A DNA stretch of 64,000 nt. It comes from Gnomoniopsis sp. IMI 355080 (Eukaryota; Ascomycota; Sordariomycetes; Diaporthales; Gnomoniaceae). The notes under the pieces are model-generated. The model had not been told where the DNA came from. It was given only the letters and a program-made list of their open reading frames with translations, and ran no database searches. Every line of letters starts with the position of its first letter. Position 1 is the first letter of the stretch. A program made the position numbers and the translations under genes. Of this stretch, positions 1 through 9,941 are shown piece by piece. The DNA lies in the NCBI GenBank assembly GCA_027946555.1, contig JAPEVC010000005.1:1-64000 (forward strand). The letters run 5' to 3'.

Positions 1-1344
1 CTCCCCGACCCCACCAGCACGTGACGGTGCAGATGTCCCTCCCCCTCAGGGGAGAGATGGGCGCGGGTGATGCCCGCCAGACAGGATTGGCCGAAGGAGG
101 AATGAAATCCCCGAGGGCAGTCTCATACGGCTCTTCCTATTATGAAGTAGAGGGTAGAAAAAAGTCATCATAGTAGTATTGGAGAGGCGGAGCAAAGGGA
201 GGCAAGGTGTGTGTGTGGGTGTGTGACGTATGAGGCTCAAAAAAAAGGAAAAGTTCGCAACGTACCATTTCACTACTAACCCGTGACGCGATGTGCACTG
301 CGAAGAGAGACAGGGGAAGTAGAAAGGGAAGATAAAACCTTGCTTCACCGCGTCTTTACGCAGGCAACAGACCGCGACGGGTGACAAAAGGTCGGGCCTT
401 GGCAAATCTGGACGATCATTGCGGTCCTGCACGAACACGTCGCATGAAACATGGCTGTGCCTGCATCGTGCGTTGGTGGGAGGAGAAAGGTTGGTGGTCG
501 ATGAAACTAACGTTTGCGAGGAAACGCAAAAGAGGGAGAAAAGCTTTCATTTGGCGGGGACAGCTCGCCATCACGTGTGGTGCTGGAGCTCGGTTGAGCC
601 TCATTAAGTGGGGTCCGCCGGCCCGCTGCTTTCCGCTCAAACAAGCTCCCGCGCCCAAGTCCAGAGGTCCAAGCCTCGCCCAACTTTGACTAGTCGACGT
701 GCACTGCACAGCCCGTCCTCAGTAGGAGGTAGTAAGCACTACACTGCCCCTTTCACACCGCATACGAACCAAGTGAGATGCAGCATTGCATCACTCACAA
801 AATTTCACAATTGCACGACTGCATGCTGAAAATTGACCAAGATTGAGCAAAAGATTGTGTTGACGCTTGTGTCTGTCAAGTACATTGCATAGTTGGGCTG
901 TTCTACCTAGCAAAGTTGGTCCATAATCTGCAACGTTGTCTGCCGTATTACCCAGATTCTGTTTCCTGTAGGATGTGAATTAAGCTATCCATTCCTGCCC
1001 ATCAAAGGGTAATTGGCCTCGTTCTGAATTTTTCTGATCTTTTCGTGTCTTGTTTGGTTCTCTTGAGGGTAAAGATGAAAGAGGAGTGAAAGAGATGATC
1101 AATCTCGAGCAAGTGGTGAAAACTGGCAACCTCATATCAACCAATCAATCCCACGTACGCACACACAAGTGAAGCATCATCGCCAAGGCAGAAAGAAAGG
1201 TCATCCATCAATCTGCTGCCCCTTTGATACTCCCAATTTTCCGCATCGGTTGATTCGTAATATCGTAAATCGTGATCGAGACTTTCCATAGTCCATCACC
1301 TCGGGCGAAACAGTCCTGTATGTCTAAGCGCTTCAATGAACTCC
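1..1344. other. Non-coding flank downstream of zinc-finger gene
   Basis: No reading frame here looks like a protein: the open stretches are short, overlap on both strands and are of low complexity. The part nearest 1344 is the expected 3' untranslated region of the minus-strand zinc-finger gene. A GT-rich patch lies near 210-225. Confidence 0.5.
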
Positions 1345-3696
1345 TCACTGCTGTTGGCTGTAATGGTTGAAGCCAGCGTTCGAAAAGTCCATGCCCCACA
1401 TCTCCTGCGAATTTGGCTGAGAGTAGCCGCCGGCAATAGAGGGCATCTCGTTGGTGAAGAGAGGCTGCTGGTAGAGCGGTTTGCCCTCATTCGCCGATGG
1501 GAAGAGGAGGAAGTCTGCACCGCCACGCGGGTCCATTGGCATGTCCTCGGGGAAGCAGTCATCCACCTCTGCAAGCGAGTTCGGGGTGAAAAGCATAGTG
1601 TTACCCTGACCAATGGGCGAAATGTGAGGCGCGAGGTGAGTTTTTGACAGTTCAGCTTCCGTGTAGGCGGCAAATTGTTGAGCCAGCTCTCTTGGGAAGG
1701 TGGGCATCGGCACTTGCACCTGGTTCGCGCTGTAGATATCGTCGAAGTGGTAGTCGCTATTATCCTGGATCATGACATTGGACTGGTCTAGGCCAGGATC
1801 CGTCATAGGCGTAGCATTGTCAACAGGGGAGTATTCGGGAGAGAACTGCAAGGCCATAGAGTCAAGTTGCAGCTCCTGAGGGTGGATGGGTGTGTTGAAG
1901 TCGAACGTAGGTTCGTACATCGGGAACTCAATTGAATTGTACTGGGGAGGAGTTGCCATGCCGATGCTACCAGGGTTACTGATAGGCGTAGGCAGGCCTT
2001 CGTTGTGAGGAGTTGGAGCCTGAGTGACACTGCCGGCCTTGCTGGCAGTCTTCTTTCCGCCGTTGGTTTTGGTGCGGACATACTGCCAGTTGTGTGCCTT
2101 TTCCATGTGTTGTTTGCAGTTCGACTCTCGTTTCGACTTGTATGGGCAGGGAGGGAACAGGCACTTGTACATTGGCGGAGCCGTGTTGTGCTTGTCATTG
2201 CAGTGGCGGTCCATTTCCTTCTCCGTCGGCCATCCATATTCGTGATATTTGCAGTTTTCGATGGGACACTTCCAAGGACGAGAGTGTGTCTTCTCATGCT
2301 TGGTAAGGTCGCAAGGCCGCTTGAACTCCTTGTTGCATCCAGGCTCGCGGCATTTCTTAGGAGCCAGCTCCTCAGGGCTTGCGTTCTTCTTTCGGCGCGC
2401 CATGGACCGCATAATCTCGTCTTCGTCCGCTGCTTCCTCACTCGCAGAGCGCTTGATCTGAACTTCACCCTTGACGTCCTCGTCGATGTCGACTTCTTGA
2501 CCAGTAGCAAGTGATATGGCTTTGCCGTTCTTGGTCACGCGGACAAGCTCCGCGGGGCGACCGTTGACGTGAATACCGCCATGCAGCTTGATGGCGTCCG
2601 TCCTAAATGAAGTGTTAGCGTCGATGCTAGATGCGAAGATAGCGGGTGGGGGAGCATACGCATCCATGTCGTCGCCAACAGTGTTCTTCTCCTTGGCGTC
2701 GGCGAGTTGTTTGGCATAAAGTTGAATTTGGTCGACGAGATCGATGAAATAACCCTGGGTATAAGGAAGGTCTTGCGGCCGGGTTTGTTCTCGATCGGAT
2801 AGATACTCAACGGTCGCTTGGACGCAGTGAATAGTAGTAAGGCAGAAGTCAAGGTATAGGCCACGGGATTTGGTGGTTTCCTTCAGAAACAAGGCACGAT
2901 AAGTATCACCCCGAAGACCAGACTCTCTTTCAAGATGACTTACAGGAGCAATGAGAAGGAGTGTCTTCTCGAGATCTCGAAGACAAAGGATCTGCTTCTC
3001 TTTGATTCTTCTGGGACAGTCAATGACGAGGGGGTGGAAGGTCTTTAGTTCCGGCTTTGCAAGCAGCGGTTTCAAAATGTGCTCGCAGATCTTGTTGGTT
3101 GCGCGCGAGCTCAGACCAGGTAGAGTGATTGTTGAGGCAGCCAGAGACCTGGTGACAGTGGAGGCTTTGACAGCTGGTGTCTTGGGTTTCTTTGAGGGGG
3201 CCTCGATGGCGACCTTGTCCTTGGAGGTGACAATAGAAGTGCCGAGGCCGCTGTCTGAATCGTGGTATCGTGAAGGGCGTTGAACATTGGAGCGAGGGCG
3301 GAGAACACGCCGCTCCTTTCCAGGTTGGTCAAGCATGGCGACGGAGTGCTTTTGTAAGCCTTCAGGGAAAGGAAAGCTCCTGTCGACAAGTGTCTTGGGC
3401 GAGGCCTTGGTCTGAGACGGGGACTGAGACCCCGAACCGTTGAGGGTCTTATCAATGGTCTCAAGGGTTAACTGGACGCGGCGACGGTGGGCATCGATCA
3501 CATCATCCAGGCTGGTCTGGGACCGGCGTGGTAGTGGAGGAGGTCTGAAGGCAAGAGGCTCTGGACCAGAAGTTGGGCTGGTAGGAGAAGCAAAGGTGGC
3601 ACCCTTGCGGAGGACCAGGTTGGTCTTAAGGACCAGGCCGGTGGCAGACCCGTCCCGGGGAGCGGGAGTCCTACGTGGATTGGACATGTTGGACAT
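1345..3696 (-). CDS. C2H2 zinc-finger transcription factor
   Basis: The frame is open from ATG at 3696 to TGA at 1345 and would give 783 residues unspliced. Residues about 449-533 (unspliced numbering) carry three C2H2-type fingers. The first is C-x4-C-x12-H-x3-H (CREPGCNKEF...HEKTH), the second is a longer irregular finger (CPIENCKYHEYGW...), and the third contains SKRESNCKQHMEKAH. A basic RRKK patch precedes them. The N-terminal third is Ser/Pro/Arg-rich. The C-terminal 250 residues are Pro/Gln/Asn/acidic-rich, like an activation region. Two stretches look like in-frame introns: 2603-2659 (57 nt, GTATGC donor, GCTAAC branch, TTTAG end) and, less surely, 2881-2943 (63 nt, GTAAGT donor). Removing both leaves about 743 residues. 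I infer a nuclear DNA-binding regulator; the three-finger block resembles a family common in filamentous ascomycetes that I cannot name. Confidence 0.88.
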   Translation of the reverse strand: MSNMSNPRRTPAPRDGSATGLVLKTNLVLRKGATFASPTSPTSGPEPLAFRPPPLPRRSQTSLDDVIDAHRRRVQLTLETIDKTLNGSGSQSPSQTKASPKTLVDRSFPFPEGLQKHSVAMLDQPGKERRVLRPRSNVQRPSRYHDSDSGLGTSIVTSKDKVAIEAPSKKPKTPAVKASTVTRSLAASTITLPGLSSRATNKICEHILKPLLAKPELKTFHPLVIDCPRRIKEKQILCLRDLEKTLLLIAPVSHLERESGLRGDTYRALFLKETTKSRGLYLDFCLTTIHCVQATVEYLSDREQTRPQDLPYTQGYFIDLVDQIQLYAKQLADAKEKNTVGDDMDAYAPPPAIFASSIDANTSFRTDAIKLHGGIHVNGRPAELVRVTKNGKAISLATGQEVDIDEDVKGEVQIKRSASEEAADEDEIMRSMARRKKNASPEELAPKKCREPGCNKEFKRPCDLTKHEKTHSRPWKCPIENCKYHEYGWPTEKEMDRHCNDKHNTAPPMYKCLFPPCPYKSKRESNCKQHMEKAHNWQYVRTKTNGGKKTASKAGSVTQAPTPHNEGLPTPISNPGSIGMATPPQYNSIEFPMYEPTFDFNTPIHPQELQLDSMALQFSPEYSPVDNATPMTDPGLDQSNVMIQDNSDYHFDDIYSANQVQVPMPTFPRELAQQFAAYTEAELSKTHLAPHISPIGQGNTMLFTPNSLAEVDDCFPEDMPMDPRGGADFLLFPSANEGKPLYQQPLFTNEMPSIAGGYSQPNSQEMWGMDFSNAGFNHYSQQQ

Positions 3697-6600
3697 GAAG
3701 AGCCGGGTGGATGGGATTGGCCAAAGACAGGACTAGATTGACGAAAAGGGGATCAGTTCATGTCTCGCAGGACAGGATAAGGCTGAGAACGGAGCACAGT
3801 GCGCTCGGCGTGGGGTGTGAAAATGGGTGAGTCACAGGGTGAGAGGAAAGAAAGCATTAGGGCAGTTCTGTGACGACACTTGGCTTTGAGGCCAAAGCAG
3901 AACCGGCCGAGTGAGTGGCTTGGTAAACTGTGGGGATGAGAAGAGGAGGCAAGAAGAGGGTATGGGAAATCCCGACTCTGGGGAAAGGATAGGATAGGAA
4001 CAGAGCGGCCTCTTACTCGAATGATGACTTGAGGCCAAAGTGCCGGGCCAGACGTGGGTTCACCGGAGACGATGAACGATCAGATGTCGTCAGGGTTGTC
4101 AAGAGTGGAGAGGACCAAGTTCAGGACAAGGACAGATAAAACATAAAACAATGATGCTGGAACGCTAGATGATGACTATGGGTGCGCGGGACCACGACCA
4201 ACAAGCGGACGTGGCTAGAATATGAGAGAATGACGAGGAGCGTAAGCAGCACGGGTGGCCAACACTGCTCCACGAGTAAGACGAGAGGGTGGGAAAGTCG
4301 GGTCTGCCGGGTCTGCTCGAACCAACCTCGCGGATTCTCAAGACTGCGACGTTAACGGTGAGTCAAAAGACAAGATCAATCTGACCTTGTGACGCGTGGT
4401 TTATGGGGAAAGAAAAAGGTGCAAGACGACGCTGGCAGGTTGAGGATGAGGTTGCGGATGGAATGGGATTCAAAGGAAAAGAAAGAGGTGAAGTCAGCCG
4501 CTCGATAGCGGACAGCGGACCCAACGGCCGGGAATCTCTCGTGGGGTCCGTGCGTTTTAGGCAGCCGCCTGTCGAGACTCAGCCTTTCGCAGGGATCCAG
4601 ATCCTCTTAATACTACGCAGTTGGGGTCCTTGGTACGTTCATCAACAAAGTACGGCCCCAATCCCTGCCTCATCCTTGAATGTCACCTTGCTCGTTTGCC
4701 CGTGATGAAATGCTGTGGATCTCTGGTGCTTCCCGACGTTATTCCCCGACTCCGACGGCCACGGACAAATAGAAAGTAGAAAGGTTTATCTATTCACATT
4801 GAAGCTTCCGTGTGGGCAATGCGCAGTTGAGCGAAAAGTATCCCTTGCTCATCAAAGTTCTGGCTTCAACCTTGAAGCTTTTGGAACCGAAGAGAACACG
4901 TTTGTCATGTCCATTGTGACGGTGTTCAATCAACAAGGTCCGCGAAGGAATTAATTCAACTCAGTACGTACCTAGGTACTGATTGCATTACAAAGTACAA
5001 GCGAGTCCGATATTTCCCATTCCCACGATGCCATGACCAGCTCCGAGCGCTCTCCACTCGTCGCTGCGGGTGGTCCCGCTTGGTCACTTGTGTTCTGCCA
5101 GGACTGCAGGACTTCAGGACTTTTGACTCATCCCTGGAAAGAATATGGGATGGATGGGGATCTTCCGGAGCCTGTCCCCGGCTTCATTTGTACACTCAGT
5201 TTGGGAGTAGTGGGGGCTGTCGTTCCCGTCCAAAGTCGCGAGCGCGAAATTTGGAAGTCCCTTTTCTCGTGTGCGACTGTTACGGTGAAGCAAACGAGCC
5301 AATGCCAAAGCAAAAGGTTGCGAACCGGTTCAGGTCAATTTCAATTTAATCTTTGTGGCGCAGGGGTCAAATGTTCCAAGGCGCTGCTGTGCTGAGCCAG
5401 GCCCATTCCCGCGGCCTTCCTTATTTGTTGCCAATCAGCAGACAGGACTCACTGCCAGGAGCATTGTGCTCAAACTATCTAGATAAAGGCACTAGATGTA
5501 TGTAGCAAAGCCAATGCACCTTTGCGGCCCAGCACCACGGCACATGAATGATTCGGCACACTCGCTGGGGAGTCAATGGCAGACCCAAGCTCCCTCTCCC
5601 GAGCAGCAGAGTTAACACTGTCCTGTTTGGCCTCATCGAGCCGAGCACGCCAATCTCTGGTCCTCGGCATCAGTGGTACGGGCCGGGAAATAATACGTGG
5701 CCTCTTTCATCCATCTGACGGAACTACAGATTACATAGCATCCTCCTCCACATTGACCTCACGAAAAAGCTAGGCCAAGGCACCGCTTCGCGTTCACTTG
5801 CGTGGATAGCGTCCCACGTGAAGCTATCCACCTGTAGTAGATAGACGGACTGCGTACTCGTCCTCGCAACCTGCGTGGCCTTTGAGGAATGGGGGTGTAA
5901 AGCTTACCGATTGACCATCTGTTGGCCGTCGTCATCCAGAGTTGATTGTTTGCTCCGCATGTTCTTCGTCCGCCGGTCACCTGAAACTAAAATGGCACCG
6001 TTGGCGGGCGTTGACGCTTCGAGTGTGCTATGCTAGCTGCAGACCCGGCTCCCAAGCAGGTGGGAGTTACCATCAGCCCTACGAAGGACTCTGAAGGAGG
6101 TTTCTGCCTCAACACAGCATCCTTGCGGCATCTCCACCCCCAATCCTGGGGCTCGGTACGATTCGGCCCCGTCCCCCAAAAGTGCGCGGAACTCGGACCA
6201 CTCGGATTGCGAAGAATTGTGACGCCTAGCAGTGCTACGAGTGCCGCACGCGTACGTCCACCACTATTTTGTCGTTGATTTCTTTCGTCTGACGAGGTCG
6301 TAATGGAAATGTTGTTCGATTTCTCGTTTCAAGGAAAATCAAGGGCGCTCATCTTTCCGAATTGGGACTTCAAGAACGTGCTGTCATCAATGCGTACTGT
6401 ATTGCTTCACACCCAAGCCATGCACCGCACACCGGAATGGAATACGTCTCAGGTGCGTCAATTCAATCCCTGATAGCAGGGTCTCGAACGATGCAAGGCG
6501 CAATCGAAGCGGCGTAGCTGTCGAGAATACGGTCTCAGGTCTCAGGTCTATACCGCAGCAAGTGCTGCATGAACACAGGCACAGCAACGGCCGTCTTGGT

Positions 6601-7035
6601 GACCGCCACCCGCCAAAACAGCCCTGCTCGTATTATGAAGCAGAAGCTGGTCTCGTTTGTTGGTCATCATCGTTCTGGTAAGCAGATGATTACCAAAACT
6701 TTGTGGAACGGCGCGGCATGGTCACCATGATGGACACCTCGTTTCATGCCCGCAAGCTGATTCGGCAGTTTCGGCCATCCTATTCTTTCACAGGATACTA
6801 CATCACGGGGAACATGCTTGATATGTGGCATTGGCTCAAAAATATTCATTCATCTATCATATCCATATACAGGGACAGCCAAAGGAGCACTCGCTCCCAG
6901 CTGTATGTAGTAGTCCTCGAGTCGAAGGTCATCCTCCGGTATTGGTGGTGTACTGCGAATTAGCTTGCTTGCCCCCAAAAGGGCTTCTTCATGAAGATGG
7001 GAAGCAGGAAATTACCTGCCCAGGTAGGGCGCTAT
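3697..7035. other. Long intergenic region, no gene recognised
   Basis: About 3.3 kb without a credible coding region. The portion next to 3696 is the 5' region of the zinc-finger gene; long leaders are common for fungal regulators. One CCTAGGTA palindrome lies at 4966-4980. Open frames here are short and lack recognisable motifs. Confidence 0.45.
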
Positions 7036-7632
7036 TCAAAAGAAGTTGCCCAACCCGTCAAACACACGCTGATGTGCTTCAACTCGCAAATTCTCGACAC
7101 TTGTCTGGGGACTAACGGATCTAGTATCGACAAAGCCTGAAGAGACTGGTGAAACAGATGAAGTAGTCTCCTCGTGGGGAATCACATGCGAGTGCTGCTG
7201 CACCTGGTGGACAAAGTGAAACGCGTCCGCACCAACAGAGCTCAGGTCGACACCTGGGGGGACGGCTCGGCCTATCGTCAAGTCACGATCCCCACTGGGC
7301 GTGGTATTGTCCAGTTGCTCGGGCTCCAAGCGGAGGCGAGCAGCTTGCGGCTTCTGTGGCAGCTGAGCGTGGAAGCTTGGCATACTAGTATTGTGCCTGG
7401 TAGACGCTCCTCCACTTCTCTGCCGCCCTGCAGGATCTACAGCCCTCGTCTCCCTGTCTTTGCGGGAGCAATTGGAACAAAGCTGGCTGGAGGGCTGCGA
7501 AGTGACTGTTCTGACGCACGGCGGTGGCGGCACGAAGAAGAAGCAGCTGCTTCGCTGGGCCTGCTTTGCCGAACAACGAATCTTGCGGTAGCTACTATGC
7601 TTGCACCGGTAGACTGTCTTCTGCTGACACAT
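7036..7632 (-). CDS. Small Cys/His-rich hypothetical protein
   Basis: A single-exon frame of 198 residues runs from ATG at 7632 to TGA at 7036. The first 60 residues have a regular Cys/His spacing: MC, then YRCKHSS, IRCS, SSCFF, PPCV and LCSNC. This resembles a small zinc-binding module seen at the start of many uncharacterised fungal proteins. The remaining 130 residues are hydrophilic and Pro/Ser/Gln-rich without domains. There is no signal peptide and no membrane segment. The function is unknown. Support is compositional only: the opposite strand also has a long open frame, so the gene may not be real, or may have upstream exons above 7632. Confidence 0.5.
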   Translation of the reverse strand: MCQQKTVYRCKHSSYRKIRCSAKQAQRSSCFFFVPPPPCVRTVTSQPSSQLCSNCSRKDRETRAVDPAGRQRSGGASTRHNTSMPSFHAQLPQKPQAARLRLEPEQLDNTTPSGDRDLTIGRAVPPGVDLSSVGADAFHFVHQVQQHSHVIPHEETTSSVSPVSSGFVDTRSVSPQTSVENLRVEAHQRVFDGLGNFF

Positions 7633-8553
7633 CTTCTCCAGCTGTCTTGTTTGAATTTCTTGTTGGTGGTCGGGTCACTACTGTGTAGGGAAACCTTGTC
7701 GAATAATACAGCAAGTTACTGATCTGATCTGTCTCAACGTGTCATCTAGTTCAAAAATATCAAATTCGAGAGGTACGCCTCCTCTAAATACATCAACACC
7801 CTTGCTATGTGGATGTCTCCTTTGTCTGAAAGAAGCAGGCGCTTTCAATTCATGACCTAAGGCTGCTGAGACAATGCGCATGACGCCCAACACATACTGC
7901 CATTGATCACCAATGCCATTGTAAACCCTACCAAGACAAGATCATTGTTCTGTCAGGGTCAGCAGTCCCTAGACATGGAGCACCTGCACCCATTGAATGG
8001 TATACAAGGTCTCCTTGAGATTGACCAGCCTTCAATGTACACACTGGTTGTACAAAATGTAAAGACAGTGACTCATGTTGCCGCTGAAGCATCTGAGCAG
8101 ACCTACATGGCAATGATGTTGGGAATGCTGGCCCAACCAAATCGATCTCTCTTGCATGTGCACCTTCTAGTGAGGTTTGTAGCGACTGTCATGTTGACTT
8201 TGCACAGAAACATTGTCTTTCGATAACGGTCGATGAGCAGCTAATGTTGGACTGCCACTGATACAGACCGTACAAAGACCATACATGCCAGATCTGCTAA
8301 TGCTCAGAATGGCATTGTAGTCGCCCTTTGTACTCGCCCATCAAACGCGTAGAGAGGCACCTGGCGGTGCAGAACGATCTTGTGCTTATCACGGAGCATA
8401 AAAGCATAACCATTCCCTCATCAGCTACCTCATCGAAAAAGACATCGAGAACCTACCCAAAGGCAAAGAGACAGAGATACCGTGGAGAAAAATTATCAAG
8501 GCCAACAGACTTGTCGATCTTACTTCTGATTCATCATCACCCAAAAGTTCACC
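7633..8553. other. Intergenic region
   Basis: Lies between the divergently transcribed Cys-rich gene (-) and the 311-aa gene (+), so it should hold both promoters. I see no further coding region, RNA gene or repeat. Confidence 0.4.
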
Positions 8554-9489
8554 ATGGTTTTTGGCTTCTTCAAAATCAAGCGCAGTGCGCACTCCAAGAA
8601 GAATGGCATTGCCACTGTTGAGGCAGGTCCTCCAGCAAGCCATGACCGTCCCTCGCCCTTCCCCAACCCGCTTGCTCTCAACCCGCCGAACCGTCTGCAC
8701 TTCATACCAGAACCCAAAGGACAACAAGAGACAGCACGACTCATCTCCGGAGACCTCTCCGCAACCGCCGACTTGTCCCACTTGATCAGCTGCGCCGACC
8801 GTCTTAGCAAGCTTGCACCAGAGCTCAATATGGGCGGCCTGGTAGCTACCCAGCGCTTGCTCAAGACGGGCGGAGCGGACGCCAGCGAGTTGCTCGCGGA
8901 CCAAGCACGAGCAGAGGAGCGCCTGAAAGCCAGACACAACCGTACGCTGCCGAGAGTGCACCTCAAGGTGAGCATCAAGAGCAACAGCGTGACTAGCAAA
9001 TTCACTGAGGATTTGCCAGTCAACACCAGCTGCGACGCGTGTAGGGCTTGCTTTGAGCAGTGCTCAGCGTGCTATCATGCAGCCGAGACGGGCTCCCCTC
9101 CACGCAGTCGTAACCCAAGTCCTGAGAAGCTCGCAAGGTTGGACAAGCGTCCTGTCCCAATGGGGTACGATCTCGCGAGCCCAGCCTCGATCTGTTCAAG
9201 TGTGGAAGACCTACATAACCATGCATCACTAAACAGCGCCGAGTGCGAGGACGAAGACGAGGGCGAGATCTGCCAAGTGACTACCTGCCAACTCGGTGTT
9301 GTTCAGAAAGGCGCCAAAATCATTAATATTGGCTCTGCGAGCAGCAAGTGCTGCTCTACGGTCGTCCGGCTTGCAGTCCCCTTCGACAGCCCAAGGTACT
9401 ACTCTCTCCCGTACGCAGACCTCGCACGCCCGGACTCTCCCACTTTGCCAGCTGAGTTCCCAGCTCCCTTGTTCTCCAAGAGAAAGTGA
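8554..9489 (+). CDS. Hypothetical protein, 311 aa
   Basis: Single exon, ATG in a good context (caccATGG) to TGA at 9487-9489. The protein begins MVFGFFKIKRSAHSKKNG, a hydrophobic then basic start of the kind found on many fungal cytosolic proteins. A helical, Leu/Ala-rich middle (residues about 65-135) is followed by a Cys-rich patch (CDACRACFEQCSACYH, about 162-177). Next come an acidic stretch (ECEDEDEGEIC) and a short C-terminal basic tail (SKRK). The clustered CxxC pairs could bind metal. I do not recognise a family. Codon use and the length of the uninterrupted frame support a real gene. Confidence 0.75.
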   Translation: MVFGFFKIKRSAHSKKNGIATVEAGPPASHDRPSPFPNPLALNPPNRLHFIPEPKGQQETARLISGDLSATADLSHLISCADRLSKLAPELNMGGLVATQRLLKTGGADASELLADQARAEERLKARHNRTLPRVHLKVSIKSNSVTSKFTEDLPVNTSCDACRACFEQCSACYHAAETGSPPRSRNPSPEKLARLDKRPVPMGYDLASPASICSSVEDLHNHASLNSAECEDEDEGEICQVTTCQLGVVQKGAKIINIGSASSKCCSTVVRLAVPFDSPRYYSLPYADLARPDSPTLPAEFPAPLFSKRK

Positions 9490-9941
9490 TGTTTCCCTAC
9501 CGCATCGACCAAAAGCACCTATTTCTCTTCCCGTATGGAATGCCATACGATCTAGCCCTTAGTATCAATTCAATTCTCTGTCCATCCAGTGTGTAGTTTC
9601 TTGTCAACATGTGGTCGCATTTCTTGCCATCGATGGATTAGCTTCCTGGTCTTGTAAACTCCGCCCCTTGGACTATCAGATTGTGATGATGATCATATCT
9701 ATCCGCCATATGTCCTGTGGCCCACAGCAAGATGCAATATCGCAGACTCCAAGCCGTTGATCATCTAGGCTGGGCTAATTATGGAGCCTAGCTCTCACAC
9801 TTGAAATCAATCTTCCGCAGCTAAGCTACGTACCTGACGCCGCCTTTTGTGATATCGTACAATCCCTATTTTTCCGTTTCCTTGTCACCTTGCTGATTGC
9901 CCCCTAACAAATTGAATGTCGACATGACCATCTTGGACTCC
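9490..9941. other. Convergent 3' intergenic region
   Basis: Sits between the 3' ends of the 311-aa gene (+) and pmt4 (-). It should hold both terminators; no coding signal is seen. Confidence 0.45.
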
